Program-made: the position numbers and the translations under genes
Origin: Rhodobiaceae bacterium
GTDB taxonomy: Bacteria > Pseudomonadota > Alphaproteobacteria > Rhizobiales > Aestuariivirgaceae
DNA length: 64,000 bases
Assembly (NCBI GenBank): GCA_009885825.1
Contig: VFJY01000030.1
Span: forward strand, 16,120-80,119
Direction: 5' to 3'
In this document: positions 1 to 8,789 of the stretch, piece after piece
How positions within the stretch are numbered: the stretch's first letter is position 1
How the letters are laid out: each line of letters opens with the position of its first letter
The notes under the pieces: model-generated
Seen by the model: the letters and a program-made list of their open reading frames with translations, nothing else
The model's database searches: none
What the model was told of the DNA's origin: nothing

Positions 1-2067
1 AAAGAAATCGCGCACCCCGCGCCGCGCCATCATCTGCATCTCGTCAATGTTGGCGCCCTGGTCGCTGATGAGCTGGGTAACCTGCGCCAGCGCGCCCACC
101 TCATTGAGAATAACCACATTGATGCGGGCCGGAAATTTCTGGGCCGACGCGGCTGTATCCCATGCAAGATCAATCCAGCGCTCAGGCTGGCTGTCATATT
201 GCTCCAGCGCCCTGGCAAAAATTGGAAATATCGTAACCCCCTCGCCCGGCATGACGATGCCAACGATGCGTTCGCCCGGAACCGCTCCGGTTTCGCGCGA
301 TATCTTCATGGCTGTATTGGCGCTCAACCCGCGCACCGGCACCGATGACGCACCCGTGGGATCAGACTTCTTCCCCACCGCCTTGCGCCTGGAATTGCGC
401 ATTTGGCTTTCTTCAACCGTAAGCCCCATGGCCTTCAGCATGTCATATCCCGACAGATCACCCCGGCCGACGGCCGCCATGGCATCTTCCAGATTTTTAT
501 GGCCTAGCCGCGGAACAGCAACAACGAGTTCTTTCTCAACCAAAGCCTTGCCCTGATTGACCAACAGCTTCTCAACAATTTCGCGGCCCAACCCGGCAAA
601 TTGCTTTCGCATGGCCGCCCGTGTGGCCCGACGGATGGCCGAACGCGCCTTGCCAGTGATCGCAATCGCCTCCCAGGCAGGTGGCGGCACCTGCGCGTCG
701 CTGCGGATTATATCGACCTCGTCGCCATTTTCGAGCTCTGCCACCAATGGCGTGTGCCGGCCATTGACCTTACAGCCCACACAGCTGTCGCCAATCGATG
801 TGTGAACCGCATAGGCGAAATCAATCGGCGTGGCGCCTCGCGGCAGCGCAATGAGCGCACCCTTCGGCGTGAAGCAGAAGACCTGGTCATGAAACAGCTC
901 AAGCTTGGTGTGTTCCAGAAATTCTTTCGGGCTTTCACCTTCCTGCAGCATTTCAACCAGGTGGCGCAGCCAGCGATAGGCATTGGATTCGGCTGCCGGA
1001 GCGCGAAAGCCGTCGCTGGCTTCCTGGGCATCTGGCGCATCCTTGTATAGCGCATGGGCGGCAACGCCCCGCTCGGCGATTTCATGCATCAACCGTGTGC
1101 GGATCTGCATTTCAACGCGCATATGGTGGGGGCCGATGACTATCGTGTGGAGCGAGCGATAGTCATTCTGCTTTGGCGTTGATATGTAATCCTTGAAGCG
1201 CTCCGGAATGGCGCGCCAAGTGCGGTGCACGATGCCGAGCGCCCGGTAGCACTGGTCAACCGTGCTGACGATGACCCTAAACCCGAAAATGTCTGAAAGC
1301 TGGCCGAGCGACAAGTGCTTGCGCTCCATCTTGCCCCAAATGGAGTAGGGCCGTTTCTCCCTGCCATAGACATCGGCCCGGATGCCGTTCTCAGCCAGTT
1401 TGGTGACCAGCGCTTTCTCAATCTCACGCAGCACATCGCCGTTTTCCTCATGCAGCAAAGCCAGCCTTTCCCGGATTGTCTTGTTGGCGTCCGGGTTGAG
1501 AACTTCGAACGAAATATCCTCCAGCTCATCGCGCACCGTTTGCATGCCCATGCGGCCAGCCAGCGGCGCATAGATTTCCATGGTCTCCTGCGCAATGCGA
1601 ACGCGCTTGTCCGGACTCACATGCTCAATCGTGCGCATGTTGTGCAGGCGGTCCGCCAGCTTCACCATCAGCACCCGCACATCTTTTGACATGGCGACCA
1701 GAAGTTTGCGGAGATTCTCGGCTTGCGTTGCCTCCTTGGTGACAAGATCGATCTTCTTGATCTTGGTGAGGCCATCCACCAGCACGGCAATTTCCTTGCC
1801 AAATTTTTCCTCAATTTCCTGGTGGGTGGCCTCCGTATCCTCCACCGTGTCATGCAGAAGCGCCGCCACAATGGTGGCGTCATCCAGCTTCATTTCGGTG
1901 AGAATGGCGGCGACTTCCAAGGGGTGATTGAAATAAGCCTCGCCGGAGGCGCGGGTCTGGGTTCCGTGGGCCTTCATGGCATAGACATAGGCCCGGTTGA
2001 GGAGGTCCTCATCCGCGTCAGGGTCGTATTTCACGACCCTTTCAACCAACTCATACTGCCGCATCAT
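1..2067 (-). CDS. rsh: Bifunctional (p)ppGpp synthetase/hydrolase Rsh (3' end cut by window)
   Basis: This enzyme makes and degrades the stringent-response alarmone (p)ppGpp in the cytoplasm. Reading the minus strand from the double ATG at 2067 gives MMRQYELVERV, followed by an HD hydrolase domain (HPLEVA near residue 45, LLHDTVEDT near 70). The synthetase domain carries RFKD and YRSLHT near residues 290-300, then come a TGS domain and the start of a C-terminal ACT domain. The RFKD (RxKD) signature is that of bifunctional Rel/SpoT enzymes, not of synthetase-only RelA (ExDD). 689 codons are visible; the family is usually about 740 residues, so only the end of the ACT domain is missing. It is absent from the ORF track because it runs off the window. 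It lies downstream of rpoZ, separated by a terminator hairpin. Confidence 0.96.
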   Translation of the reverse strand, partial: MMRQYELVERVVKYDPDADEDLLNRAYVYAMKAHGTQTRASGEAYFNHPLEVAAILTEMKLDDATIVAALLHDTVEDTEATHQEIEEKFGKEIAVLVDGLTKIKKIDLVTKEATQAENLRKLLVAMSKDVRVLMVKLADRLHNMRTIEHVSPDKRVRIAQETMEIYAPLAGRMGMQTVRDELEDISFEVLNPDANKTIRERLALLHEENGDVLREIEKALVTKLAENGIRADVYGREKRPYSIWGKMERKHLSLGQLSDIFGFRVIVSTVDQCYRALGIVHRTWRAIPERFKDYISTPKQNDYRSLHTIVIGPHHMRVEMQIRTRLMHEIAERGVAAHALYKDAPDAQEASDGFRAPAAESNAYRWLRHLVEMLQEGESPKEFLEHTKLELFHDQVFCFTPKGALIALPRGATPIDFAYAVHTSIGDSCVGCKVNGRHTPLVAELENGDEVDIIRSDAQVPPPAWEAIAITGKARSAIRRATRAAMRKQFAGLGREIVEKLLVNQGKALVEKELVVAVPRLGHKNLEDAMAAVGRGDLSGYDMLKAMGLTVEESQMRNSRRKAVGKKSDPTGASSVPVRGLSANTAMKISRETGAVPGERIVGIVMPGEGVTIFPIFARALEQYDSQPERWIDLAWDTAASAQKFPARINVVILNEVGALAQVTQLISDQGANIDEMQMMARRGVRDFF

Positions 2068-2083
2068 GATCGCAGTGTACGAT

Positions 2084-2112
2084 AAAAAAGGCCGGACGCG
2101 ACAGGCCCGGCC
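2084..2112 (-). terminator. Rho-independent terminator after rpoZ
   Basis: On the minus strand GGCCGG and CCGGCC form a GC-rich stem with a roughly 11-base loop, followed directly by TTTTTT. It sits between the rpoZ stop and the rsh start, so it should end or attenuate rpoZ transcription before rsh. Confidence 0.8.
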
Positions 2113-2136
2113 AAATTATTCCTGAATTTGGAAAAC

Positions 2137-2550
2137 TTAATACCCGTTGCGCTGGCTGCCGGGGCTTTCAGCTGGTGGCATGCCTTCCAGACCCCTGAGC
2201 AATTCTTCCTCAGTCATCTGCTCGAACGCCACTTCGTCTTCATCTTTGGCAATCTGCTCGCCGACTGTTCCGGGAACACCGGACGTCAGCAATGGAACGA
2301 CTTGCGGCTCTGGCTCATCCACCTCGACATGCTTCTGCATGGCATGAATGAATTCCTCGCGCAGGTCATCCTTGTTGATGGTTTCCTCCGCGATTTCGCG
2401 CAGCGACACAACAGGATCTTTGTCGTTGTCGCGGTCCAGCGTTATGGTGGCGCCCTGCGAAATCATCCGCGCCCGGTGGGCCGAAAGCAGAACCAGCTCA
2501 AAGCGGTTCGGCAGCTTGTCGATGCAATCTTCAATAGTGACGCGCGCCAT
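2137..2550 (-). CDS. rpoZ: DNA-directed RNA polymerase omega subunit
   Basis: The omega subunit helps assemble and stabilise RNA polymerase around the beta' subunit. The start [28 protein letters not shown] is the classic omega N-terminus, and the helical core covers about the first 60 residues (ARMISQGA and [10 protein letters not shown] are visible). The protein has 137 residues, with the acidic C-terminal extension usual in Alphaproteobacteria. Its position upstream of rsh is a conserved pairing, and omega is linked to the ppGpp response of the polymerase. The flanking genes do not overlap it. Confidence 0.97.
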   Translation of the reverse strand: MARVTIEDCIDKLPNRFELVLLSAHRARMISQGATITLDRDNDKDPVVSLREIAEETINKDDLREEFIHAMQKHVEVDEPEPQVVPLLTSGVPGTVGEQIAKDEDEVAFEQMTEEELLRGLEGMPPAESPGSQRNGY

Positions 2551-2715
2551 AGGCTCGTGTGCTCCTGATCAGGGTTGGTATGGAATTTGGGGGCCTTCTA
2601 GGCGTAATTCAGTCAAATTGCAAGCTCTTGGGGCACAACCTTCAATCACTGTGCAAAAAACCATAAATAGATTAAGAGCTTAACCATATCCAACACGAAG
2701 AAGGCCCAGGATTCC

Positions 2716-3096
2716 ATGAACTTCGCCACATCATATATCAAGTGGATCATGCTCATTTCCGGTTTACTCACCATGACCGTGGGCTTTGCCGCAATTGCAC
2801 CTCAGACCGCCCTCCTGTCCAATTTTGGTGAAACACTGGATGGCCCGCTGGCCAGTCTCATCGTCCGCAACTGGGCCATATTGGTAACCCTGATGGGCAT
2901 TATGCTCATTTATGGCGCTTATAACCCTGCAGGTCGTCCGCTGGTCCTGACGGTTGCCGGAACCAGCAAGATCGTCTTCATCGGTCTGGTGCTTTCGGAA
3001 GGAGGTCGTTATCTTGGTCAGCAAGCGGGAGTAGCAATTGCCTTTGATGCGCTATGGGTCGTTCTGTATGGCTGGTATTTGCTGTCCAATCGTTAG
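2716..3096 (+). CDS. Small integral membrane protein, function unknown
   Basis: I do not recognise this 126-residue protein beyond its general type. Four hydrophobic stretches are visible: about residues 10-28 (IMLISGLLTMTVGFAAIA), 50-66 (WAILVTLMGIMLIYGA), 78-92 and 105-122. This suggests a four-helix inner-membrane protein with short loops and no soluble domain. Small four-helix proteins of this layout are often filed as DUF4345-like, but I cannot confirm membership. Its end overlaps by a few bases the convergent DUF3052 gene. Confidence 0.75.
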   Translation: MNFATSYIKWIMLISGLLTMTVGFAAIAPQTALLSNFGETLDGPLASLIVRNWAILVTLMGIMLIYGAYNPAGRPLVLTVAGTSKIVFIGLVLSEGGRYLGQQAGVAIAFDALWVVLYGWYLLSNR

Positions 3097-3515
3097 AGCG
3101 CCGACCGCAACTCCTTGCGCCACATGAATTTCAGCCCCGACCACACCTCGTCCACCGCACAAACCTTGATATCAACCAACCCCATGGGCAGGATGACTGC
3201 ACGCAGCACATCCTCGGTAATGTCGGTCGGAACTTTGGATGCCTTCTTCGGCCACGAAATCCATAACATGGCATCGGGTCTCATGGAGCCCCCAACACCT
3301 GCAATGCCCGCTTCCAGTTCGGCTCGCGACTTTACAAACCAATGCACCAGGTCAAACCGCCTGGTCTTGCCCGGGGTTTTGGCAGACTTGGCAATTATAG
3401 CGCCCGCAAACGCGGATAGTTCCGGCAAGGTGCAAGGCACCGCTATCAGCCACTTGGCCTGCTTTTCCATGTAGCCAAGCTTCTTGATCAACGGATTGGG
3501 CGAATACCCGGCCAT
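3093..3515 (-). CDS. DUF3052-type protein
   Basis: The protein starts MAGYSPNPLIKKLGY, the N-terminus usual for the DUF3052 family, and keeps the family's middle region with a DAMLWISWPKKASKV segment and a TEDVLR helix. Function is unknown; members are small cytoplasmic proteins. The ORF extends six codons further upstream to 3533, but that start would overlap the preceding gene on the same strand, so I prefer 3515. It directly follows the RibD-C-like reductase gene and precedes a convergent membrane-protein gene. Confidence 0.85.
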   Translation of the reverse strand: MAGYSPNPLIKKLGYMEKQAKWLIAVPCTLPELSAFAGAIIAKSAKTPGKTRRFDLVHWFVKSRAELEAGIAGVGGSMRPDAMLWISWPKKASKVPTDITEDVLRAVILPMGLVDIKVCAVDEVWSGLKFMWRKELRSAL

Positions 3516-3522
3516 TGCGGAT

Positions 3523-4152
3523 TTACGTTCCAATCATGCCGGTTTTCAGCTCACCCGCCCGGCGATAGACTTGGTAAACAGCCCCAGTGCTGGTCGTTCG
3601 CGTGGTGACGAGTGACATGGTTGCAGGCTTTGTGCCTGCGCCAAACAGCCTTTTGCCGCCACCCACAACAACCGGAAAAACCAGCAAGCGGTATTCATCG
3701 ATGAGGTCATGCTGGATAAGCGTCTGGGCAAGCCCCGGACTGCCATGCACCTGCACTTCGCCACTGTAACGCGCCTTGATGGCCTTCACGTCCGATACCG
3801 GATCGCCCATGACTTTGGAGTTGTTCCACGCCAGGGATTTCAGGGTGCACGTGGCCACATATTTTGGCAATGCGTTCAGTTTCTTCGCAATCGCATCTTG
3901 CTGATCGTCCGGAACATTGGGCCAATGATGGGCGAATATCTCATAGGTTCCGCGTCCCAGCATATAGGCTTCGCCGCGCTCAAAAATGCCAGTCATGATC
4001 TCCATCATGTCACCATCAAAAAACGGCACCAACCACCCGCCATGCGCAAATCCGCCACTGCGATCCTCATCCGGCCCACCCGGCGCCTGCATCACGCCAT
4101 CAAGCGTGAGGAATGTTGTGATTGTGAGCTCGGCCATTGTCTTGCTCCCCAT
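3523..4152 (-). CDS. Dihydrofolate reductase-like protein (RibD C-terminal domain family)
   Basis: About 205 residues forming one RibD-C/DHFR-like domain, a predicted NAD(P)H-dependent reductase of unknown substrate. Visible family features are the N-terminal TITTFLTLDGVMQAPGG strand-loop, MLGRGTYEIFAHHW near residue 65, the glycine-bearing VHGSPGLAQTLIQHDLIDEYRL helix-strand, and the C-terminal FPVVVGGGKRLF motif. The family is common in soil bacteria and is not the folate enzyme itself. The better start is probably the internal MAELT at 4137. It abuts the oxidoreductase gene upstream, so the two are likely co-transcribed. Confidence 0.88.
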   Translation of the reverse strand: MGSKTMAELTITTFLTLDGVMQAPGGPDEDRSGGFAHGGWLVPFFDGDMMEIMTGIFERGEAYMLGRGTYEIFAHHWPNVPDDQQDAIAKKLNALPKYVATCTLKSLAWNNSKVMGDPVSDVKAIKARYSGEVQVHGSPGLAQTLIQHDLIDEYRLLVFPVVVGGGKRLFGAGTKPATMSLVTTRTTSTGAVYQVYRRAGELKTGMIGT

Positions 4153-5240
4153 TAATCCAAAGGCGGAGGTGGAATGAGAACGATCTTGCCAACATGATTC
4201 TTCGAGAGAAACTCTTCCTGGGCAGATATAATATCAGACAAAGGAAATTGCCTGGCAACTAGTGGCTTGATTTCGCCGCGTTCGATGTAGCTGATAAGAT
4301 TTGGAAACACGCTGGAGTCCTGCAAAGTGCAGCCAAACAATGTCAAGTCCTTGAGATAAAGCTTGCGCAAATCCATTTCTACAATTGGTCCGGCAATCGC
4401 ACCGGAGACCGCATAGCGACCGCGCGGCCTGATAACGTCCAGCAATTCCGGCCATTGTTGCCCGCCCACAACATCAATAACCACGTCCATGCTGTTGCCG
4501 CCCAACGCGGCCGCAATGCCTGCCCCTCTTTCAATACAACTGTCGGCGCCAGACGACTTCAATTCAATGAATTTTCCTGCCGCTGCTATGGCCACAACCT
4601 GTGCGCCGCGCCGCTTGGCCAATTGAATGGCCGCAATCCCGACATTGCCCGAGGCTCCCGTAATTAAGATATTTTCACTTTTGGCAACGCCAGCACGGCT
4701 TATGAGATTTTCAGCGGTGGCAAATGCGCATGGAACTGCTGCTAGTTCCGCATCCGTCAGGCCGCTCTGAACCTGATAGGTGTCAGCCGCCGGTGCCGTA
4801 ACAAATTGGGCGAAACCTCCATCACGCTCAGACCCAATCCACGGAATGAAATCACCGGCTCGCAACGATAGCAGGCAGCTTTTAACAATCACCCTTTGAC
4901 CTATCCGGTCCACCGCGACACCATCGCCCACGCCAACTATTTCACCGCAAACGTCAGCGCCCTGTATGCGCGGAAATGCAAGACCCTTCCCCGTCCAGTC
5001 ACCATCAGGTGGCGATATTTGCGAAGCCGATGCCTCATCCGTGCTGGTTCGCGCTGTCGATGAATACCAGCCGATGCGGGTATTGATATCCGTATTGTTG
5101 ATGCCAGCGCCCAGCACCTTGATCAGCACTTCACCTGGCGGAACGGCAGGAACTGCCACTGTTTCCGAATAAACCAACTTGTCGAAGCCGCCATGCCCAA
5201 CCAGATGAACCGCAGCCATCAATTTAGGAATTGGCATCAC
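4152..5240 (-). CDS. Zinc-independent MDR oxidoreductase (quinone oxidoreductase-like)
   Basis: A medium-chain dehydrogenase/reductase of 362 residues, predicted to reduce or oxidise a small carbonyl or quinone with NAD(P)H. The GroES-like N-terminal half includes PGEVLIKVLGAGINNTDIN. The Rossmann half carries NILITGASGNVGIAAIQLAKRRGAQVVA near residue 195. The catalytic zinc cysteine cluster of true alcohol dehydrogenases is not evident, pointing to the quinone-oxidoreductase branch. The C-terminus has the family HVGKIVL motif. A second start, MAAVHLVG at about 5219, is equally plausible. mgtE ends 15 bp upstream, so read-through from mgtE is likely. Confidence 0.88.
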   Translation of the reverse strand: MMPIPKLMAAVHLVGHGGFDKLVYSETVAVPAVPPGEVLIKVLGAGINNTDINTRIGWYSSTARTSTDEASASQISPPDGDWTGKGLAFPRIQGADVCGEIVGVGDGVAVDRIGQRVIVKSCLLSLRAGDFIPWIGSERDGGFAQFVTAPAADTYQVQSGLTDAELAAVPCAFATAENLISRAGVAKSENILITGASGNVGIAAIQLAKRRGAQVVAIAAAGKFIELKSSGADSCIERGAGIAAALGGNSMDVVIDVVGGQQWPELLDVIRPRGRYAVSGAIAGPIVEMDLRKLYLKDLTLFGCTLQDSSVFPNLISYIERGEIKPLVARQFPLSDIISAQEEFLSKNHVGKIVLIPPPPLD

Positions 5241-5255
5241 ACCTCTCCGAAGTCC

Positions 5256-6638
5256 TCACAACAACCAGATCGCCGCCAACCCAAGAAACGCGAAGAAGCC
5301 TACCACGTCGGTTACTGTCGTCACAAATGTTCCCGAAGCGATGGCCGGATCAATATCATAGCGGTCGAGCGCCAGTGGCACGAGAATTCCGGCAAGCGCT
5401 GCAGCAATCAGGTTGATCACCATGGCAGCGCCAATAACGAGGCCCAGCTTGTCCGAGCCAAACCAGGCCCAGGCGAACAAACCGATGATCACGGCAAACA
5501 AGACGCCATTGATCAGTCCCACAGAGCACTCGCGCAATGTCACGCGCATCGCGTTGAGCGGCCCCAGATTGCGGGTAGCAAGAGCGCGCACGGCAACCGT
5601 CATTGTCTGGGTTCCGGCGTTGCCGCCCATCGATGCAACAATCGGCATGAGAATGGCCAGCGCCACCATTTGTTCGATTGTACCGCCAAACCACGAGATT
5701 ACCCACGAGGCCAGAACCGCCGTCAACAAGTTCACAAACAGCCAGGAAAATCGCGAACGTGTGGTTTGCCAGACTGTGTCCGCAATGGTTTCCTCAGAGC
5801 CCACACCTCCCAAATGCAGGATATCTTCTTCCGCCTCTTCCTGAATAACATCCACAATGTCATCCACCATCAGGGTGCCAACCAAGCGACCGGTGCCATC
5901 GGTCACCGCAGCCGACACCAGGTTGTATTGCTCGAACTTGTAGGCTATATCCTCCTGCTCTTCAGTGACGTTAAACACTGTCTGCTCATCGTCCATGATG
6001 CCGGCGATTTTATTGTCCCGCGCCGACCGCAAGACCCGCGCCAACGGCAAAACGCCTTTCAGATGAAAACCGGGATCAACAACATATATTTCAACAAAGC
6101 TCTCGGGAATATCCTTGGCGGTGCGCACATGATCAATCGTCTGCCCCACGGTCCAGAATTCTGGGACCGCCACAAATTCCGTCTGCATCAAGCGGCCAGC
6201 GGAATTTTCCGGATACTCCAGCGCCCGATTGAGCACTGCCCGGTCTTCCTTGGAAACCTTCGAGAGGATTTCTTCCTGCTCCGCCTTGTCCATATCCTCA
6301 ATGAGATAGAGCGCGTCGTCCGTATCGAGCTTCTTGATGGCGGACGCGATCACATCATTGGGCAACGCCTCCATGAGTTCATCACGCACGACCTCATCAA
6401 GCTCCGCCAGGGCCTCCACATCAAAATCCCGGCCCAACGCGGCAATAAGCTTGACGCGGTCGTCCTGCTCGAGATGTTCGATGAGATCAGCGAGGTCAGC
6501 CGCATGCAGCTCGCGCGTGATGGCGCGAACCTGCTTGGTGTCTTCGGTCGTGAGCGCTGCCTCAACGCGCGCCAGATAATCCGGCGCAATTGAGCCCCAC
6601 TCATCCCCCACCCGCATATCGCCCTGTTGCTCTGACAT
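5256..6638 (-). CDS. mgtE: Magnesium transporter MgtE
   Basis: A channel-like inner-membrane importer of Mg2+ (and Co2+). The 460 residues show the standard order: an N-terminal helical superfamily domain (ELHAADLADLIEHLEQDDRVKLIAAL), a pair of CBS domains (about residues 140-270, with LPLARVLR and GRLVGTLMVDDIVDVIQEEAEEDI), and a C-terminal block of five membrane helices including PIVASMGGNAGTQTMTVAVRALA, the conserved pore-region motif. Length and order match the family. It is transcribed divergently from the DMT transporter, with an 86-bp gap. Confidence 0.97.
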   Translation of the reverse strand: MSEQQGDMRVGDEWGSIAPDYLARVEAALTTEDTKQVRAITRELHAADLADLIEHLEQDDRVKLIAALGRDFDVEALAELDEVVRDELMEALPNDVIASAIKKLDTDDALYLIEDMDKAEQEEILSKVSKEDRAVLNRALEYPENSAGRLMQTEFVAVPEFWTVGQTIDHVRTAKDIPESFVEIYVVDPGFHLKGVLPLARVLRSARDNKIAGIMDDEQTVFNVTEEQEDIAYKFEQYNLVSAAVTDGTGRLVGTLMVDDIVDVIQEEAEEDILHLGGVGSEETIADTVWQTTRSRFSWLFVNLLTAVLASWVISWFGGTIEQMVALAILMPIVASMGGNAGTQTMTVAVRALATRNLGPLNAMRVTLRECSVGLINGVLFAVIIGLFAWAWFGSDKLGLVIGAAMVINLIAAALAGILVPLALDRYDIDPAIASGTFVTTVTDVVGFFAFLGLAAIWLL

Positions 6639-6724
6639 GTCGCCAACCCTTGAGCTTTGTCCTCAATCCATGACATGCTTCTCAAGAGGATTCTTAAACG
6701 AAGCGCAAGCAAGAACGGCAGATC

Positions 6725-7612
6725 ATGCGAATTGAAATTTGGGCCAAGATTGCCGTTGCACTTTCGGGCGTGGCGTGGGGCCTGTTCTGGATTCCCTTGC
6801 GCGCGCTGAATATGGCCGGAATCGACAAGTTCTGGGCCTTCGTGGTCTTCAATGCCGTACCAGCCTTGATAGTCCTTCCGTTGCTTTTCTGGCGCTGGAA
6901 ATACCACCGCAGCGGCGGCCGCTGGCTTTTCGCCATAGGGATCGCCTTGGGTGTGACCCAGATTTTCTATTCCCTCTCGGTGCTGCACACGGAAATTGTG
7001 CGCGCCATGGTTTTGTTTTACTTCAACCCCGTATGGACCATGGTGCTGGCCCGCGTCTTTTTAAAGGAAGCGTTCACGCCCATCCGTTGGGCGGCCATTG
7101 CAACAGCCTTTGCCGGCATGATGATTATTCTACGGGTTGAAAGCGGATTTCCCTGGCCCGAAAACATCGGCGATTGGTCAGCCCTTGTGGCGGGCCTCGC
7201 CTGGGCATCGTCCATTGTATTGCTGCGCTTTCACCACGAGCAGAAGCCCATCGAAACCTTCACCCAGAATTTCGTCTGGACCGGAGTCCTGCTCTTGCCT
7301 CTCATTGTACTCACCGGCACCAGCAATGCGCCCCCAATGGCCCTCGTGCTGGCACAGCTGTGGTGGCTGCTGCCATTCTTATTTCTTGTCGCCATGACAG
7401 GCGTCTATGCATCCATGTGGGCCGTGCCAAAACTCAACCCGGCGATTGTGGGCATCCTGTACATGACAGAAATCAGCGCCGGCGCCATCAGCGCCGCGAT
7501 CCTGTCAAACGAACCCTTCGGCCCCCGCGAAATTGCCGGAATTTGCTTGATAACCCTGGCCGCAATCTTGGAAAGCGTTAGGGACTTATGGCGCGAGCGA
7601 AGGCTGGCCTAA
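6725..7612 (+). CDS. DMT-superfamily (EamA) transporter
   Basis: A predicted inner-membrane exporter of small metabolites with an unidentified substrate. The 295-residue protein is nearly all hydrophobic, with about ten membrane helices arranged as two EamA repeats. The first repeat begins at IAVALSGVAWGLFWIPLRAL and the second near WSALVAGLAWASSIVLL. The C-terminal repeat ends with the YMTEISAGAISAAIL and GICLITLAAI segments typical of the family. The gene overlaps by four bases the convergent DUF1272 gene. Confidence 0.9.
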   Translation: MRIEIWAKIAVALSGVAWGLFWIPLRALNMAGIDKFWAFVVFNAVPALIVLPLLFWRWKYHRSGGRWLFAIGIALGVTQIFYSLSVLHTEIVRAMVLFYFNPVWTMVLARVFLKEAFTPIRWAAIATAFAGMMIILRVESGFPWPENIGDWSALVAGLAWASSIVLLRFHHEQKPIETFTQNFVWTGVLLLPLIVLTGTSNAPPMALVLAQLWWLLPFLFLVAMTGVYASMWAVPKLNPAIVGILYMTEISAGAISAAILSNEPFGPREIAGICLITLAAILESVRDLWRERRLA

Positions 7613-7860
7613 GAAGCGAGCTTCAAACACCCGCCATCCTTGACCACACGCTTTGTCGAAGCTGGGTGCTTGAGCAACATGCTGGCAGGCCGGATAGGCC
7701 GTTGAACAAGATCTCCCCCGCAATTTGGGCAGACACCGTTCAGAACCGCCTCCGCACAAATCACGCAGAAGGTGCACTCATAAGTACAAATCCTGGCAGC
7801 AGGGCTTTCAGGCGGCAAATCCCGATCACAACATTCACAGTTTGGACGAAGTTCCAGCAT
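7609..7860 (-). CDS. DUF1272 zinc-ribbon-like small protein
   Basis: An 83-residue protein beginning MLELRPNCECCDRDLPP, the characteristic start of DUF1272. It has Cys clusters CECC, CTYECTFCVICAE and CPNCGG spread over the first 50 residues, suggesting one or two bound zinc ions. No enzymatic function is known for the family. The C-terminal 30 residues are basic and probably disordered. It ends against the convergent DMT gene, and lies three bases downstream of the YHS-protein gene on the same strand. Confidence 0.9.
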   Translation of the reverse strand: MLELRPNCECCDRDLPPESPAARICTYECTFCVICAEAVLNGVCPNCGGDLVQRPIRPASMLLKHPASTKRVVKDGGCLKLAS

Positions 7861-7863
7861 GGG

Positions 7864-8340
7864 TCACTCATAGACATCCGTCAGCTTTGAAACTTCCGGC
7901 CAATTCTTATCCGCCTTGACAACAAATCCTGGGATGTCAGCGCTCCAGTCCTTCTGAACATTCTTGTCGTAATTCAAATACAGCTTGTTTTCGACAACTG
8001 TGAAAGCGTCCGGATCAGTTGCAGCCTTGTAGCCGCTCGCCGTGCCAAACGCACAGAACCCGCCATATTGCGGGGCATACTGCTCCGGGCTTGCGGTAAA
8101 TGAGTCGAGATTTGCTTGCGAGGAAAAATAGAAGGTTGAACCCTTGTATTCGAACTTCAAATCTGCTGAGCCTTGAACGGGTTTTTTGTCGGTGAAATAC
8201 GAGACAACGTCATATCCCCGCATGGCCACGCCATCCTTCTCGAAAAACTCTCCGGCCCAGGCAGCTGCAGAAAAGAAAACGGCAGCAAATATTGCCAAGG
8301 CTAAGCCGATTGTGCGGAAGACTTGTGTTGTTCTGTTCAT
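7864..8340 (-). CDS. Secreted YHS-domain protein
   Basis: A periplasmic protein of 158 residues. A signal peptide covers about residues 1-29 (IGLALAIFAAVFFSAAAWA) and is followed by one YHS-like domain. Visible landmarks are GYDVVSYFTDKKPVQGS, FYFSSQANLDSFTASPEQYAPQYGGFCAF and the single Cys in the GGFCA motif. The YHS family is associated with metal or haem handling, but the role of this secreted subtype is unknown. The tRNA-Leu gene and a short inverted repeat lie upstream. Confidence 0.87.
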   Translation of the reverse strand: MNRTTQVFRTIGLALAIFAAVFFSAAAWAGEFFEKDGVAMRGYDVVSYFTDKKPVQGSADLKFEYKGSTFYFSSQANLDSFTASPEQYAPQYGGFCAFGTASGYKAATDPDAFTVVENKLYLNYDKNVQKDWSADIPGFVVKADKNWPEVSKLTDVYE

Positions 8341-8428
8341 GATTGCTTTCCTTGCAAATTCTTAACAACGATCAACAGACATTTTAACAGAAAGTAAGGC
8401 AATTGAAGACACCAAAAAGGCGTCAGGG

Positions 8429-8446
8429 CATCAACTATTGTTGATG
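8429..8446. promoter_or_regulatory. 7-bp inverted repeat upstream of the YHS gene
   Basis: CATCAAC and GTTGATG are separated by TATT, giving a perfect 7-bp dyad about 90 bp upstream of the YHS-protein start. It could be an operator or the 3' flank of the tRNA transcript. It has no T-run. Confidence 0.35.
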
Positions 8447-8499
8447 AAGTTCTCAAATTCGCCAACTAAGAATTTGAATTTTCTGCATAAAAACGCAAT

Positions 8500-8584
8500 T
8501 GGTGCGGCCGAGAGGACTCGAACCTCCACGAGTTTCCCCGTTACCACCTCAAGGTAGTGCGTCTACCAATTCCGCCACGACCGC
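8500..8584 (-). tRNA. tRNA-Leu (anticodon GAG)
   Basis: Read on the minus strand, the sequence starts GCGGTCGTGGCGGAATTGG and ends CGGCCGCACCA. The seven acceptor pairs all form (one G-U), and the class II long variable arm (CGGGGAAACTCG) marks a Leu tRNA. The anticodon loop is TTGAGGT, giving GAG, which reads CTC and CTT codons. The T-arm has GGTTCGAGTCC and the CCA is encoded. The top anticodon-stem pair is C-A, a small irregularity. A TTGCTT/TTATTC-like promoter may lie just upstream. Confidence 0.97.
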
Positions 8585-8789
8585 ACGTCATTTGCGAATG
8601 CTGCGGGGAATAACAGGGCGTTAATGCGAAAGCAACCCCTGCAACGACCGGCTTTTCTGTCCGCCCATGGTTAACAAATATAAACCACATTAGTTAGCAT
8701 TATCATATACTTATACCGCCACCCTGAACGGGGCAGAAATGCGTGGCATGCGATGTTACCCCTAAAGACAGAATGGAACGGGGTTTCAC

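Noticed and set aside
5193-6593. 466-residue plus-strand ORF
   Set aside because: It is antisense to mgtE, whose product is fully recognisable; the translation is low-complexity and basic with no domain.
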